DNA of 64,000 nucleotides, taken from contig CANQIB010000013.1 in NCBI GenBank assembly GCA_947623915.1, forward strand, positions 1 through 64,000, written 5' to 3'. A program made the translations under genes and the position numbers. Positions 16,032 to 25,219 of the stretch are shown here, in pieces. Below the pieces are notes generated by a model that saw nothing but the letters and a program-made list of their open reading frames with translations, searched no databases and had not been told where the DNA came from. The stretch's first letter is position 1. Every line of letters begins with the position of its first letter. This DNA comes from an uncultured Ruminiclostridium sp. GTDB lineage: Bacteria > Bacillota > Clostridia > Oscillospirales > Ruminococcaceae.

Positions 16032-17027
16032 ATGGGGTACAGGATAAATCTCGGAAACTGGGGCAGCGTGTTTGCCGTTCCGTCCGATGTTGTAGATAAA
16101 TACATAAAAATTGCCGGCGGGAGCGCCGTCAAGGTTTTACTCTATTTTCTCAGAAACAGCGGAAGAGAAACGGATACTCTTCGGGCGTCACAGGACCTCT
16201 GCATAAAAGAGGAGGACATCACCGACGCTCTGATTTTTTGGGAACAGCAGGGTATCCTGAAAAGCAGCGGGAACGAGTTTTCGCCGGCGGACGGTCCTTT
16301 ATCGAGAAATGCCGAAAAAACAGACGCGGCTTTTTCTCAAACGGACGATGCCGCTAAAAAAAACGCGGAGCTTATACGTTCCGCCGCGCTGCGCACTCCC
16401 GATTTTTCCCCCTCGCAGATAGCCGATACGGTTAGGGGCGACGACAAGGTAAGCTATCTGTTCAAGGTTTGTGAAAAGCTGTACGGCAGACCACTAAAGC
16501 ACGCGGAGCAAAACGCTCTGGTGGCGATCACCGAGCATATAGGGCTTCCCGCCGAGGTGGCGCTTATGCTGGTGGATTATTGCTTTTCCATAGGCAAGAC
16601 CTCGCCCGCGTATATGAAAGCAGCCGCGATGGACTGGGCGGAAAAGGAAGTAGTTACGCTTTCTTCCGCGGAGGAATATGTGATAAAACTGCAATCGGCG
16701 CATAACGCGGAAAACACGGTAAAATCGCTTTTCGGGCTTGACAGGGCGATGTCGCAAAAGGAAAAGGATTTTTCGACCGTTTGGGTAAACGAGTGGGGCT
16801 TTTCGCCGGAGATGATAAAAGCCGCGTATGATATAAATATCAATGCGAAAGGAAAAAGCTCCTTTCCGTATATAAATAAGATCTTGGAAAACTGGCATGA
16901 AAAAGGCATAACTTCGCCGCAGCAGATAAATGACGGGCAAAGCGCGGCAAAAGCGGCGCAAAACTCGTCGCTCGACACTTCGACGATATATCAGAGAATA
17001 CTTGACGATTACAAAAAAGGAGAATGA
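16032..17027 (+). CDS. dnaD: DnaD-domain replication initiation protein
   Basis: A 331-residue protein. The N-terminal part (about residues 1-90) resembles the winged-helix DNA-binding half of DnaD, with SGRETDTLRASQDLCIKEEDITDALIFWEQQGIL. Around residues 145-215 it has a DnaD/DnaB-type C-terminal domain (YGRPLKHAEQNALVAITEHIGLPAEVALMLVDYC). A second similar region at about 250-300 ends with the YPYxxxIL-type pattern seen here as FPYINKILENWHEKGI. Such proteins remodel DNA and help recruit helicase at the origin or at restart sites. The stop overlaps the region before the helicase loader, and the two together form a replisome-loading operon. Confidence 0.85.
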   Translation: MGYRINLGNWGSVFAVPSDVVDKYIKIAGGSAVKVLLYFLRNSGRETDTLRASQDLCIKEEDITDALIFWEQQGILKSSGNEFSPADGPLSRNAEKTDAAFSQTDDAAKKNAELIRSAALRTPDFSPSQIADTVRGDDKVSYLFKVCEKLYGRPLKHAEQNALVAITEHIGLPAEVALMLVDYCFSIGKTSPAYMKAAAMDWAEKEVVTLSSAEEYVIKLQSAHNAENTVKSLFGLDRAMSQKEKDFSTVWVNEWGFSPEMIKAAYDININAKGKSSFPYINKILENWHEKGITSPQQINDGQSAAKAAQNSSLDTSTIYQRILDDYKKGE

Positions 17028-17029
17028 CC

Positions 17030-18010
17030 ATGGCTTATCCTTCCGCTTACTATCAGCAGGCAGAGCAAATATTAGAGCAGCGGCGGTTTGAAAACAGCGT
17101 CGTGGAATCCGAACGGGAAAAGGAAATATCCGAGAAAGTATCGGGCGCTGCCGAGCTGCTTAAACAGCTTGCGGGTACGGTCGATAAGCTGGCGGGAATA
17201 ATCCTTTCGCACGACCCCGATATCGGGCAGAAGGTGGAAAAGCTGAAAGACGAAAACCTGTCGATGCAGGATAAACTGAGCGAATTGCTGAAAGCAAACG
17301 GCTACCCATGCGATTATCTCGATAAAATATACACCTGCAAAAAATGTCATGATACCGGAGTATACGGCGATGTACGCTGCGAATGTTTTCACGCGGTCTT
17401 AAAACAGATAGCCTCAAAGGAACTTAGCAAAAGCCTGCCTATCGGTTCCTGCGGATTTGAGAATTTCGACCTTAAATATTACAGCGACGCGCCTTCTCCC
17501 GCGCTTGGCGGACTTTCTCCCAGAGAGATAATGGAAACAAATCTGCGTTACTGTGAAAAATACGCGGAAAATTTTCATGTCCCCTGCGAATCGGTCTTTA
17601 TGAGCGGTGGTACGGGCTTAGGGAAAACGCACCTCTCCCTTGCGATAGCGAGAAAAGTCATCGACATGGAATATTCCGTCGTGTACGGTTCCGCACCCGA
17701 TTTGCTCAGGCAGATAGAAACGGAGCATTTCGACCGAAAAGAGGGCTCGGACGGTGTTATATCAACGGTCAAGGAGTGCGACCTGCTTGTTTTGGACGAC
17801 CTCGGCGCGGAATTCAACACGCAGTTTTATGTTTCCTGTATCTATGATATTATAAATACAAGACTGAATTTCGGCAGACCGACGATAGTAAATTCTAATC
17901 TTGCGTTTCAGGAGCTTGCGGGGAGGTATACCGACCGTATAGCCAGCAGGCTGCAATCAATGAAAAACCTTATTTTCAGCGGAGTTGATATAAGAACGTT
18001 AAAACGATGA
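17030..18010 (+). CDS. DnaC/DnaI-type helicase loader ATPase
   Basis: A 326-residue AAA+ ATPase. The N-terminal third (residues 1-90) is helical and coiled-coil-like. A cysteine cluster CKKCHDTG ... CECF (about residues 102-122) probably binds zinc. Walker A is SGGTGLGKTHLSLAIA, Walker B is LLVLDDLGAEF, and the arginine finger region is DRIASRLQSM. It would load the replicative helicase DnaB. The track starts at 17024, but AGGAG then sits only 1 nt away. The ATG at 17030 has proper 7-nt spacing, so I prefer it. Confidence 0.9.
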   Translation: MAYPSAYYQQAEQILEQRRFENSVVESEREKEISEKVSGAAELLKQLAGTVDKLAGIILSHDPDIGQKVEKLKDENLSMQDKLSELLKANGYPCDYLDKIYTCKKCHDTGVYGDVRCECFHAVLKQIASKELSKSLPIGSCGFENFDLKYYSDAPSPALGGLSPREIMETNLRYCEKYAENFHVPCESVFMSGGTGLGKTHLSLAIARKVIDMEYSVVYGSAPDLLRQIETEHFDRKEGSDGVISTVKECDLLVLDDLGAEFNTQFYVSCIYDIINTRLNFGRPTIVNSNLAFQELAGRYTDRIASRLQSMKNLIFSGVDIRTLKR

Positions 18011-18029
18011 ACGAAAGGGTGTGAGCTGC

Positions 18030-19322
18030 ATGAAAATATCGGCGTTTGGCTCGCTTATTTTGATATTTGCCGTGATAGCCGTATTTTTTATTCCGGCTCA
18101 CGAAACGCTGCTTGCGGACAACGCCGGCATTTTGGCGGCTGCCTCTCATGAAAAAGCCAAATACGAAGACGTAAGAGCGGAGGTGGACGTTCCGCCGGAG
18201 CTGCCGTTTGATTTTTCGTTTGACATAAACCAAACAACTGGGGATTTTACCTGCGATGTAAAGTCGAATGTTTCTTCGGGTTATTACAGCAAGCCGCAGC
18301 TGCTGAAGCTCACCAGCAGCTATGAACTGTATTATACTACCGACGGTACGCTTCCCGATGAAAACAGCTTAAAATATGACCCCGACGTGGGAATAAATAT
18401 AGATTCAAATATGCTTATTTGTGTTCGTGCAAAGGATAATGACAAGTTTTCGGACGTCATGGCGGGGTCTTATGTGATTTTCAAAGACGCTACCTCCTAC
18501 AAATACGCATACGGGTATAATTCCCTTGACTCTTTGGAGCAATATGTTTATGAAAAATTGTATGATACAGTTGTAAATTTCGACCCTGTTTTTGAAGTCG
18601 GCAATCTCGGAATAAATTACTCCCAACTATGCAAGATAATGTTTTGTGTAAACTATGACAATCCCATGCTGTTCCAGATGAGCGATTTTCCCGCTATCCA
18701 AAAGGGAACGAAAGACAACGTAAAAGAAGTATATATGTATTATCTGTTCGATGAGGACGAATGTAAAACATTGCGTGAGAGCTGTCAAAAAAGAGTAGAC
18801 GAGATAATGAGCGAGGCGGACGGCAGTATTTCGCTTATGGATTATATTTACAACGTGCATTACAGCATACTTGACAATGCGGTATATTTGGACGATCCTG
18901 ACGACGAGAATATATATGACGCTTACGGAGTTTTGGTAAAAGGAACGGGAGTTTGCGAGTCCTATTCGCGCGCTTTTGAGTATATATGTCAGCGAATGGG
19001 CGTGGATAATATTTTAGTAAACGGAGTAAGCGATGATGTGCCGCATATGTGGAATATGATAAAATTCGGAGATGAATGGTATCATATCGACCTTACATGG
19101 GACGACGGCGACGACGGAAATATTTACTACGATTATTTCAACGTAAGCGACGATATTATTGAGCAGTACGGCTACCGCGAGATCTCTCCTCCGATAGGGG
19201 ACGGGGAGATGCGCGATTCGGAAAACGTATATAATTATTACGAGCTTCCCGTAGCGGACAGTATGGAGTACAATTATTCATATTATTATTACGGGGAAAC
19301 CTACGACGAGGTTTATTACTGA
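18030..19322 (+). CDS. Secreted transglutaminase-like protein with chitobiase-type C-terminal module
   Basis: A 430-residue protein with an N-terminal signal or anchor helix (FGSLILIFAVIAVFFIPA). Residues about 80-155 form a chitobiase/hexosaminidase C-terminal-like module (YELYYTTDGTLPDENSLKYDP). A transglutaminase-like core then carries the triad in GTGVCESYSRAF, DVPHMWNMI and YHIDLTWDDGD. The C terminus is rich in Tyr and acidic residues. The product is exported and may be a peptidase or cross-linker acting on the cell envelope. A GTG at 18021 is an alternative start. It follows the helicase loader closely, and a large lipoprotein gene follows after 36 bp. Confidence 0.85.
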   Translation: MKISAFGSLILIFAVIAVFFIPAHETLLADNAGILAAASHEKAKYEDVRAEVDVPPELPFDFSFDINQTTGDFTCDVKSNVSSGYYSKPQLLKLTSSYELYYTTDGTLPDENSLKYDPDVGINIDSNMLICVRAKDNDKFSDVMAGSYVIFKDATSYKYAYGYNSLDSLEQYVYEKLYDTVVNFDPVFEVGNLGINYSQLCKIMFCVNYDNPMLFQMSDFPAIQKGTKDNVKEVYMYYLFDEDECKTLRESCQKRVDEIMSEADGSISLMDYIYNVHYSILDNAVYLDDPDDENIYDAYGVLVKGTGVCESYSRAFEYICQRMGVDNILVNGVSDDVPHMWNMIKFGDEWYHIDLTWDDGDDGNIYYDYFNVSDDIIEQYGYREISPPIGDGEMRDSENVYNYYELPVADSMEYNYSYYYYGETYDEVYY

Positions 19323-19358
19323 GCATAATTCCTATGACTTATCGAAAGGAGGAAGAAC

Positions 19359-21974
19359 TTGTTTTTTAAAAAAATAACAAAAACGGCGGTCGCGGCTGTG
19401 TTATGCGCGTCGCTGTTTTTCGGCGCCGTCGGCTGTTCTTCTTCCGACGGCGGACGAGTTAAGGCGGAGGACAAATTTGAGGCTGTCCGCACCGATACCA
19501 CGCTGTTTTATAATTCACGGGGAGAGTTTTCGTTAAACGTTCTGTCCGATACGGTGGATTTTAACGAACAGATAGGCATCGACGATGTTTTGGTGTGCTA
19601 TGCTACGATAAACGATTCGGTACTTCCCGAAATAGATTCGGAAAAGGGCATAAGTTTGACCGACGAAGAATTTAAGGTGAACAGCATAAAACCGACCAAC
19701 ATCACCAGAAATTCCGCAAAATCGGTCACGGTGGACTTTTCCGACCCGAATTTCAATACTAACCGTCCGTCGGATTATATAATTGTTTTTAAGAAAAACA
19801 CCAACTCCAAGAATAAATTCCTTTGCGCGGGAGCGGGGGTAAGGTATCCGTCGTTTTCGCTGGTATCCGACGTTTCACAGATAAATTCGGACGCGGTTCC
19901 CGTGCGGATAAGGCTTACTTTGGATTCCAGCACCTTTACGGAAAATATCAGCGCCGATGATATTATACTGTCCGGCAGCTTTGAGGACAGCGGCGTCGGA
20001 AATTTTGAACGTATAGGCGAAAATACGCTGTCTTTCGTTATTGATAAGATAAAATCGGATTATATCAAGACCGGCAGGATAACGGTCAAGGCTTCTGCGG
20101 TAAACGACGCTCCGCAGGATATATTTACGAATATCCGCGTTATCTATCCATCCGCGGGCTTTGCGCAGGATTCGCTGAGGATAAACGGAAACTCCGTTGA
20201 TTTTACGGTGAATTTGCAGGACTGCCAGTTTAACGAGAGAATAACGCCGGATATGCTGACCACCCCAAACAGCGATATTACCGTTACCAAATTTGAGCGT
20301 GTATCCCAGTCGCAGGCGAATGTTACCTTGTTGTACGGCGCTCAAAATGCGATGAATTTGTCCGATATTATCGCAGCCACGGGATTTACTATCGCCCCGT
20401 CTGCGCTCAATATTTCCGACCCCGTGCAATTCAGGGTAGATCCCGACGAGCCGGATGTAAACGTTCAGATAGATTCGCTGACGCATACCGACGGCGGAAC
20501 GACCGCCGTACTGAATTTCGACGTGTCTAACGGAACGTTCAATTCCGTCAGCAGGACCAGCTTGGTATTTACGGGAGATTTCTCCTCTGCCGAGGTAACG
20601 TCGGTAACATCTCAAAACGACAGAGCCGAGGTGCGTATAGATATACCGAACGCGGCGGACAAAACCGAATTTTTCGGTTCGATAGCGCTTAAAGCCGGCA
20701 GCGTTGCCGACCGTTGGGGAGTAAATCGGTCGGTGGCGGCCGTACCGTTATATTACAGCCTTGAGGAGGCTCAGGCGGGCTCAGACAGATATACCGTCAA
20801 AAGCCTGACCTCGGAAGAGCTTATAGCGGCGCTGAACGAGGTGGTCTCGCAAAGTGATATCCCTAATGTTTCACATATCACGGATTTTATGAACGCAAGC
20901 TCGCTTGACCGCGAGGCTTTGGTTGCGGATTTTCAGAGCCTGACGGCCGATAATGTATATATTGACGATATTTTGGCTCTTTCCGCTGATTGCGTAAAGG
21001 GGGAGCATATTTCCCAGACAGGTGAACATATAAACAGGGACAGGGCGGAGCTTTCCGCGTTTTTATCGGATATAAGAGCGCTTTGGGCGGCGTCAAGGAG
21101 AGCCTCCGAGCGTCTGCCGCAGCTTGCGGAGTTAGAGGAACAGATAGCCTCCTGCACGGATAAAAATGAGCTTGATACTTTAAATGCGCAATATGAAGAA
21201 TACGCCGATACGGTAAGGTCCACGGGAAATTCTACCGTGGAGGGAACGAATTATTCAGAGTTTTTAGACGGGGTAATAAGTGAATATATAGGCTATAACG
21301 GTGAAAAAAGCGCTTTGGAATGTTTTGACGATTTGACCGACTGTATGTATAACTGGAAGATACAGACGCTTGAGCGTAAGAACAATTTCAGATATGCGGT
21401 AAATTCGGTGATTTTGCAGGCGTGCTATATATCTTTGTACAGTATGTCTTTCGGTCAGGACGCGTCGGAAGAGTACGACGCGGCGTCCTCTCTGATATGG
21501 CATTTAGCCGATCATATAGAGCATTTCAGTATGAACGACGCCGACGGCAATGCCGAAATGTGCAGCACCTTGGGCAAAAACGTTTCACTTAAATATTTCA
21601 GCTTTTCCGCGCTGAACGGGGAAGTCACCTCGGATGAGATAACGCAGCTTTTGAGTATGCTGCCCACCGATACCACGTTAAGAGAGGAACTGGAATCCGT
21701 AGGATTTGACGTTTCAAGGATAAGGTACCTTGTATGCTCGGATTCCGCCGTCAGCAGCACATTGTCGTTTTCGACCAAAACTATCGACGGTAAGGCGTGT
21801 ATGCTTTACACGCTCAGCTCAAAAGCCTCCGTGTACGACCTTATAAGGAACGAATTTATAAACGAATTTGAGTATGAGAATATAACAACGGTGCTTTCCG
21901 TTGACGACACGTCCTCCGTACCGAGTGTTTCACAGACTGTAAATACCGCGCTCAAGCTGTATTCAATGAAATAA
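19359..21974 (+). CDS. Large lipoprotein of unknown function
   Basis: An 871-residue protein starting at TTG, with a perfect AGGAGG 6 nt before it. The signal peptide ends in a lipobox, FGAVGCSSSD, so Cys26 or so would be lipidated and the protein held on the outer face of the membrane. Residues about 40-470 look like four or five repeated beta-rich modules of roughly 90 residues (each with a V-x-F-N-E/T-like strand and a DDI/DML turn), probably Ig-like. The remainder is helical, with a coiled-coil-like stretch around LAELEEQIASCTDKNELDTLNAQYEEYA cut here into segments LAELEEQIAS and NELDTLNAQYEEY. No catalytic motif was recognised. It is probably cotranscribed with the transglutaminase-like gene. 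Confidence 0.75.
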   Translation: MFFKKITKTAVAAVLCASLFFGAVGCSSSDGGRVKAEDKFEAVRTDTTLFYNSRGEFSLNVLSDTVDFNEQIGIDDVLVCYATINDSVLPEIDSEKGISLTDEEFKVNSIKPTNITRNSAKSVTVDFSDPNFNTNRPSDYIIVFKKNTNSKNKFLCAGAGVRYPSFSLVSDVSQINSDAVPVRIRLTLDSSTFTENISADDIILSGSFEDSGVGNFERIGENTLSFVIDKIKSDYIKTGRITVKASAVNDAPQDIFTNIRVIYPSAGFAQDSLRINGNSVDFTVNLQDCQFNERITPDMLTTPNSDITVTKFERVSQSQANVTLLYGAQNAMNLSDIIAATGFTIAPSALNISDPVQFRVDPDEPDVNVQIDSLTHTDGGTTAVLNFDVSNGTFNSVSRTSLVFTGDFSSAEVTSVTSQNDRAEVRIDIPNAADKTEFFGSIALKAGSVADRWGVNRSVAAVPLYYSLEEAQAGSDRYTVKSLTSEELIAALNEVVSQSDIPNVSHITDFMNASSLDREALVADFQSLTADNVYIDDILALSADCVKGEHISQTGEHINRDRAELSAFLSDIRALWAASRRASERLPQLAELEEQIASCTDKNELDTLNAQYEEYADTVRSTGNSTVEGTNYSEFLDGVISEYIGYNGEKSALECFDDLTDCMYNWKIQTLERKNNFRYAVNSVILQACYISLYSMSFGQDASEEYDAASSLIWHLADHIEHFSMNDADGNAEMCSTLGKNVSLKYFSFSALNGEVTSDEITQLLSMLPTDTTLREELESVGFDVSRIRYLVCSDSAVSSTLSFSTKTIDGKACMLYTLSSKASVYDLIRNEFINEFEYENITTVLSVDDTSSVPSVSQTVNTALKLYSMK

Positions 21975-21988
21975 CGGGCGATTTATTC

Positions 21989-22017
21989 TTGACAGTAATG
22001 CCGTTTTATGGTATACT
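21989..22017 (+). promoter_or_regulatory. fba promoter
   Basis: TTGACA (21989-21994), exactly 17 bp, TATACT (22012-22017). The leader of about 80 nt contains CGCACCGACAG and CGGTGCGG segments that can form a short hairpin. Confidence 0.85.
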
Positions 22018-22101
22018 TACTTTAGTACAGAACGCACCGACAGCGTTAGTGCGGTGCGGACTTGGGTCGTTCACGACTAAATAATTTTAAAGGAGAAAAA
22101 A

Positions 22102-22965
22102 ATGTTAGTTTCAGCAAAAGAAATGTTAAACAAAGCCCGTGAAGGCAAATATGCCGTTGGACAGTTTAACATAAACAATCTCGAATGGACAAAGGCTATA
22201 CTTCTTACCGCACAGGAACTCAGCTCGCCCGTAATTCTCGGCGTATCCGAGGGCGCGGGAAAATATATGTGCGGTTATAAGACGGTCGTCGGAATGGTAA
22301 AAGGAATGATCGAGGAGCTCGGCATTACCGTGCCTGTTGCTCTGCATTTGGATCACGGTACTTTTGAGGGCGCAAAGGCTTGCATCAACGCCGGATTTTC
22401 TTCTATAATGTTTGACGGTTCTCATTATCCTATCCAGGAGAACATAGAAAAGACTACCGCGCTTGTAAACGCCTGCGATGTTCTGGGACTTTCGCTGGAG
22501 GCAGAGGTCGGAGCGATAGGCGGAGAAGAGGACGGAGTTATCGGCGCAGGCGAGTGTGCCGACCCCAATGAGTGCAAGATGATAGCGGATCTCGGCGTTA
22601 CCATGCTGGCGGCAGGTATCGGAAACATTCACGGTAAGTATCCCGAAAACTGGCCCGGTCTTTCGTTTGAAACGCTTGCTGCCGTTAAGGAAAAGGTCGG
22701 CGATATGCCGTTGGTACTCCACGGCGGTACGGGAATTCCTGAGGACATGATAAAGAAAGCTATCTCGCTCGGAGTTGCCAAGATAAATGTAAATACGGAA
22801 TGTCAGCTTTCTTTCCAGGCTGCCACCAGAAAGTACATAGAAGAAGGCAAGGATCTCCAGGGCAAGGGCTTTGACCCCAGAAAGCTGCTTGCGCCCGGTT
22901 TTGAGGCGATAAAGGCTACCGTTAAAGAGAAGATGGAGCTTTTCGGCTCGGTCGGCAAGGCATAA
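22102..22965 (+). CDS. fba: Class II fructose-1,6-bisphosphate aldolase
   Basis: A 287-residue zinc-dependent aldolase cleaving fructose-1,6-bisphosphate to triose phosphates. It begins with VSAKEMLNKAREGKYAVGQFNI, as class II enzymes do. The zinc-ligand segment is ALHLDHGT (about residues 80-87), the SIMFDGSHYP and EAEVGAIGGEED segments follow, and the second zinc region IHG and LHGGTGIPED are intact. The length is standard. It has its own strong promoter, an AAAGGAG ribosome binding site and a terminator, in keeping with a highly expressed single gene. With pfkA in the same window it covers two consecutive glycolytic steps. Confidence 0.97.
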   Translation: MLVSAKEMLNKAREGKYAVGQFNINNLEWTKAILLTAQELSSPVILGVSEGAGKYMCGYKTVVGMVKGMIEELGITVPVALHLDHGTFEGAKACINAGFSSIMFDGSHYPIQENIEKTTALVNACDVLGLSLEAEVGAIGGEEDGVIGAGECADPNECKMIADLGVTMLAAGIGNIHGKYPENWPGLSFETLAAVKEKVGDMPLVLHGGTGIPEDMIKKAISLGVAKINVNTECQLSFQAATRKYIEEGKDLQGKGFDPRKLLAPGFEAIKATVKEKMELFGSVGKA

Positions 22966-22971
22966 ATAATA

Positions 22972-23003
22972 AAAAAAGGGCGCTTACCGCGCCCTTTTTT
23001 TGT
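22972..23003 (+). terminator. fba terminator
   Basis: AAAAGGGCGC ... GCGCCCTTTTTTT forms a short, perfect GC-rich stem followed by seven T residues. Confidence 0.9.
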
Positions 23004-23086
23004 GACCTGAACGTCAGGTTTTCCGTCTATATTTATAAGCATACCGAGAATCATTTTTTAGTTTTTGGTATGCTAAACCCCTATAA

Positions 23087-23200
23087 GGAAATTCACACGA
23101 CCTAAAAAAATAATATCGCAGCAATATCCGAAAGATAATAGTAACCTGTTTTTTGTAATGCTTTGCCAATATATTTATATTCGGGTCGTGTGATATTTCC
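23087..23200. repeat. Long-armed inverted repeat upstream of the ECF sigma gene
   Basis: GGAAATTCACACGACC (23087-23102) is matched in inverted form by GGTCGTGTGATATTTCC (23184-23200) with a single extra base, around an 81-nt AT-rich centre. Just upstream, AGCATACC/GGTATGCT (about 23038-23074) makes a second inverted repeat. No target-site duplication flanks the arms, so a mobile element is not supported. They may be operators or autoregulatory promoter elements, or form a leader hairpin. Confidence 0.55.
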
Positions 23201-23222
23201 GACTTCCGAAGGAGTTGACCGT

Positions 23223-23774
23223 ATGGAGGACAGAGAAATAGTCGATTTGTATTTTGAACGTTCGGAATCGGCTATTATTGAAACCGAAAACAAATACGGG
23301 AAATATTGCCGTTATATCGCTTATAATATACTCAGGTCAGAAAGCGACGCGGAGGAATGTGTAAACGACGCTTATCTTAAAGTATGGGATTCCGTTCCGC
23401 CGAAACGGCCGGAGCGGCTTTCGGCATATGTCGGAAAAATCACCAGAAATGTGGCGTTGGACAGATATGAAAAGAACCGCGCCCAAAAGAGAGGAGGTGG
23501 GGAAGTAGCGCTGTCGTTTGAGGAGCTGCGCGAGTGCATACCGTCCGATGAAAAATGCGGCGAGTCGCTTATCCTTAAAGACGCGCTTAACCGATTTTTG
23601 GTGTCCTTATCTTCGGAAAAGCGAAAGATATTTGTACGAAGATACTGGTATTTTTCTTCGGTGAAAGATATATCGGCAGAGTACCATATCAGCCAAAGCA
23701 AAGTTAAAATGACATTATTGCGTTTAAGAAATGAACTTAAAGAATTTTTACAGCAGGAGGATATAAGCATATGA
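23223..23774 (+). CDS. ECF-type RNA polymerase sigma factor
   Basis: A 183-residue sigma-70 family protein with only regions 2 and 4. Region 2 is seen as YCRYIAYNILRSESDAEECVNDAYLKVWDSVP, and region 4 as LSSEKRKIFVRRYWYFSSVKDISAEYHISQSKVKMTLLRLRNEL cut here as SSEKRKIFVRRYWYFSS and HISQSKVKMTLLRLRNEL. It should direct polymerase to stress-type promoters. The start at 23223 has AAGGAG upstream, whereas the longer ORF start does not. The stop overlaps the ATG of the next gene (ATGA), the usual layout for a sigma factor and its membrane-bound partner. Confidence 0.9.
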   Translation: MEDREIVDLYFERSESAIIETENKYGKYCRYIAYNILRSESDAEECVNDAYLKVWDSVPPKRPERLSAYVGKITRNVALDRYEKNRAQKRGGGEVALSFEELRECIPSDEKCGESLILKDALNRFLVSLSSEKRKIFVRRYWYFSSVKDISAEYHISQSKVKMTLLRLRNELKEFLQQEDISI

Positions 23775-24865
23775 CACAACACGATATTTTTAATGCCATA
23801 GGGGAAATAAGCGATGAATTTATTTATGAGGCCGCGCCGAAAACTTCCAAAAAGAAAAGCGGGATAATATTGCGGTTTACCGCCGCGGCGGCTTGTATTG
23901 CGGCGGTGGCAGGCGGTGTATTTATGCTGAACGCTTTGAAAAACGGTAAACCTGTGGTTTATACTCCTCAGGCGGATAATAACGTTTTGACGGAAAATAT
24001 CGGTTCGGAAGGTGAAGATTTGGCGATCGGATCGGAAAGCGATACACAGAACGTTTCACATATCGGTATCGGTGAGGTAGAGGATATAACGGAAATAGAG
24101 CCTGCAAATTACTATAACCGTATCAGTAAAAATTTTTATAAGTCTTCCGCTCCCGTTTTTACCGAAAGTGACACTTTACCCGATTATTTTCCGACAATAG
24201 GAATAACCGAACTTGACGAAAATTACGCCGGCTTGGTGCAGCCCATCGAGGATACGGCGAATATTGACCGAGATGTACTGTATATCGCTACGGCGAAGGG
24301 ATTTGACCGCAATACCGATGAAATGTGCGATAAAAAAGTTTTCTTACACAAGATAAACGGATTTTCGCCGGAATTCGCGGTAGCCGCACAATTTGAAAAC
24401 GACGATGATTATTACGCATATATAAATTTCTCCTCACAATATATAAATGATTTTTTGGGTGAAATTTCAGGAAATATAACTTTTTCGGGACAGCTCGACA
24501 CCTATGATAACGAGAATGTGAATGATAACGGAGATGAAAGCTCCGGCGTATACAGCAAAAGCATATACAGCTGCTATCCGTCGACGGTATCCGATGTGGT
24601 TCGCGATATCATTTTCCCTCAAGTAAACGAAAACAAATTGACAAACGAAAGTTTTATGGATAATGACCCGCGTGTTAGTTTTTATGATAACAAATACTAT
24701 TCTGTATGTTTTTGTTTGGATGATATAAATATGCCGGTCGAATTGTTGTTTAACGACAACGGCGTTGTGATTTTGGATCTGCAAAGCGCGAAATATTTCG
24801 CATATATAAGGCCGGAAAGCATTGAGAAGTGTCTTGACATTCTTTATAACGACGAACGGCAGTAA
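23771..24865 (+). CDS. Single-pass membrane protein, putative anti-sigma partner
   Basis: A 364-residue protein with a short cytoplasmic N terminus (HDIFNAIGEISDEFIYEAAPKTSKKKSG), one membrane helix at about residues 30-54 (FTAAAACIAAVAGGVFML) and a long extracellular part. The layout, the ATGA overlap with the ECF sigma gene and the N-terminal DIFNAIGEISDEFI helix fit the anti-sigma factors that sit behind clostridial ECF genes. No zinc-binding ZAS motif (HxxxCxxC) is seen. The extracellular region is acidic with no recognised domain. What it senses is unknown. Confidence 0.7.
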   Translation: MTQHDIFNAIGEISDEFIYEAAPKTSKKKSGIILRFTAAAACIAAVAGGVFMLNALKNGKPVVYTPQADNNVLTENIGSEGEDLAIGSESDTQNVSHIGIGEVEDITEIEPANYYNRISKNFYKSSAPVFTESDTLPDYFPTIGITELDENYAGLVQPIEDTANIDRDVLYIATAKGFDRNTDEMCDKKVFLHKINGFSPEFAVAAQFENDDDYYAYINFSSQYINDFLGEISGNITFSGQLDTYDNENVNDNGDESSGVYSKSIYSCYPSTVSDVVRDIIFPQVNENKLTNESFMDNDPRVSFYDNKYYSVCFCLDDINMPVELLFNDNGVVILDLQSAKYFAYIRPESIEKCLDILYNDERQ

Positions 24866-25219
24866 AATAAAACGCCCCGCTCCCGATAGGTAAAAAGGAG
24901 CGGAGCGTTAAAAGGGGAGCGGTAAACCGCTCCCTCAGACTGTCGATAAACCCACGCACCGAAAAATGCAAAAAATTTTGATTTGAATTATGAATTAAAA
25001 TTTAGAAATATTATTTCTTTGCTTTAATTTTCTCCGCACGATTTTCAATCGTGCGGAGAACGCATTTTTCTTCCTGCGTCAAGAGCCGCTCGACGTACAC
25101 TTGTACGCCTATCGCGGCTCTTTCCTTGTCTGCGCGTGTTTCTCGAAGTCCCCCAGCTTGTCGAAAAATAACTTTTCGACAAGCTGAGGGGAGCGGTAAA
25201 ACCGCTCCCCCAGTATTTT
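24866..25219. repeat. Intergenic cluster of six palindromes between convergent genes
   Basis: No gene was found. The stretch is densely palindromic: AACGC...GCGTT with GCTCC/GGAGC (24871-24909); GGGAGCGGT/ACCGCTCCC (24915-24934); a 13-bp stem starting TTCTCCGCACGAT (25030-25060); AAGAGCCGC/GCGGCTCTT (25081-25122); a 14-bp stem starting CAGCTTGTCGAAAA (25154-25186); and GGGGAGCGGT/ACCGCTCCCC (25188-25210). The second and last are near-identical copies about 270 bp apart. On the minus strand the first hairpin is followed by a T-rich tract and could end hydA transcripts. The density is more than two convergent terminators need, so REP-like elements are possible. Confidence 0.65.

Noticed and set aside
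64-24950. 12-base sequence TCAGACTGTCGA at 24935 and its reverse complement near 64 as a dispersed repeat
   Set aside because: Many 12-mers recur by chance in a window of this size; flanks differ.
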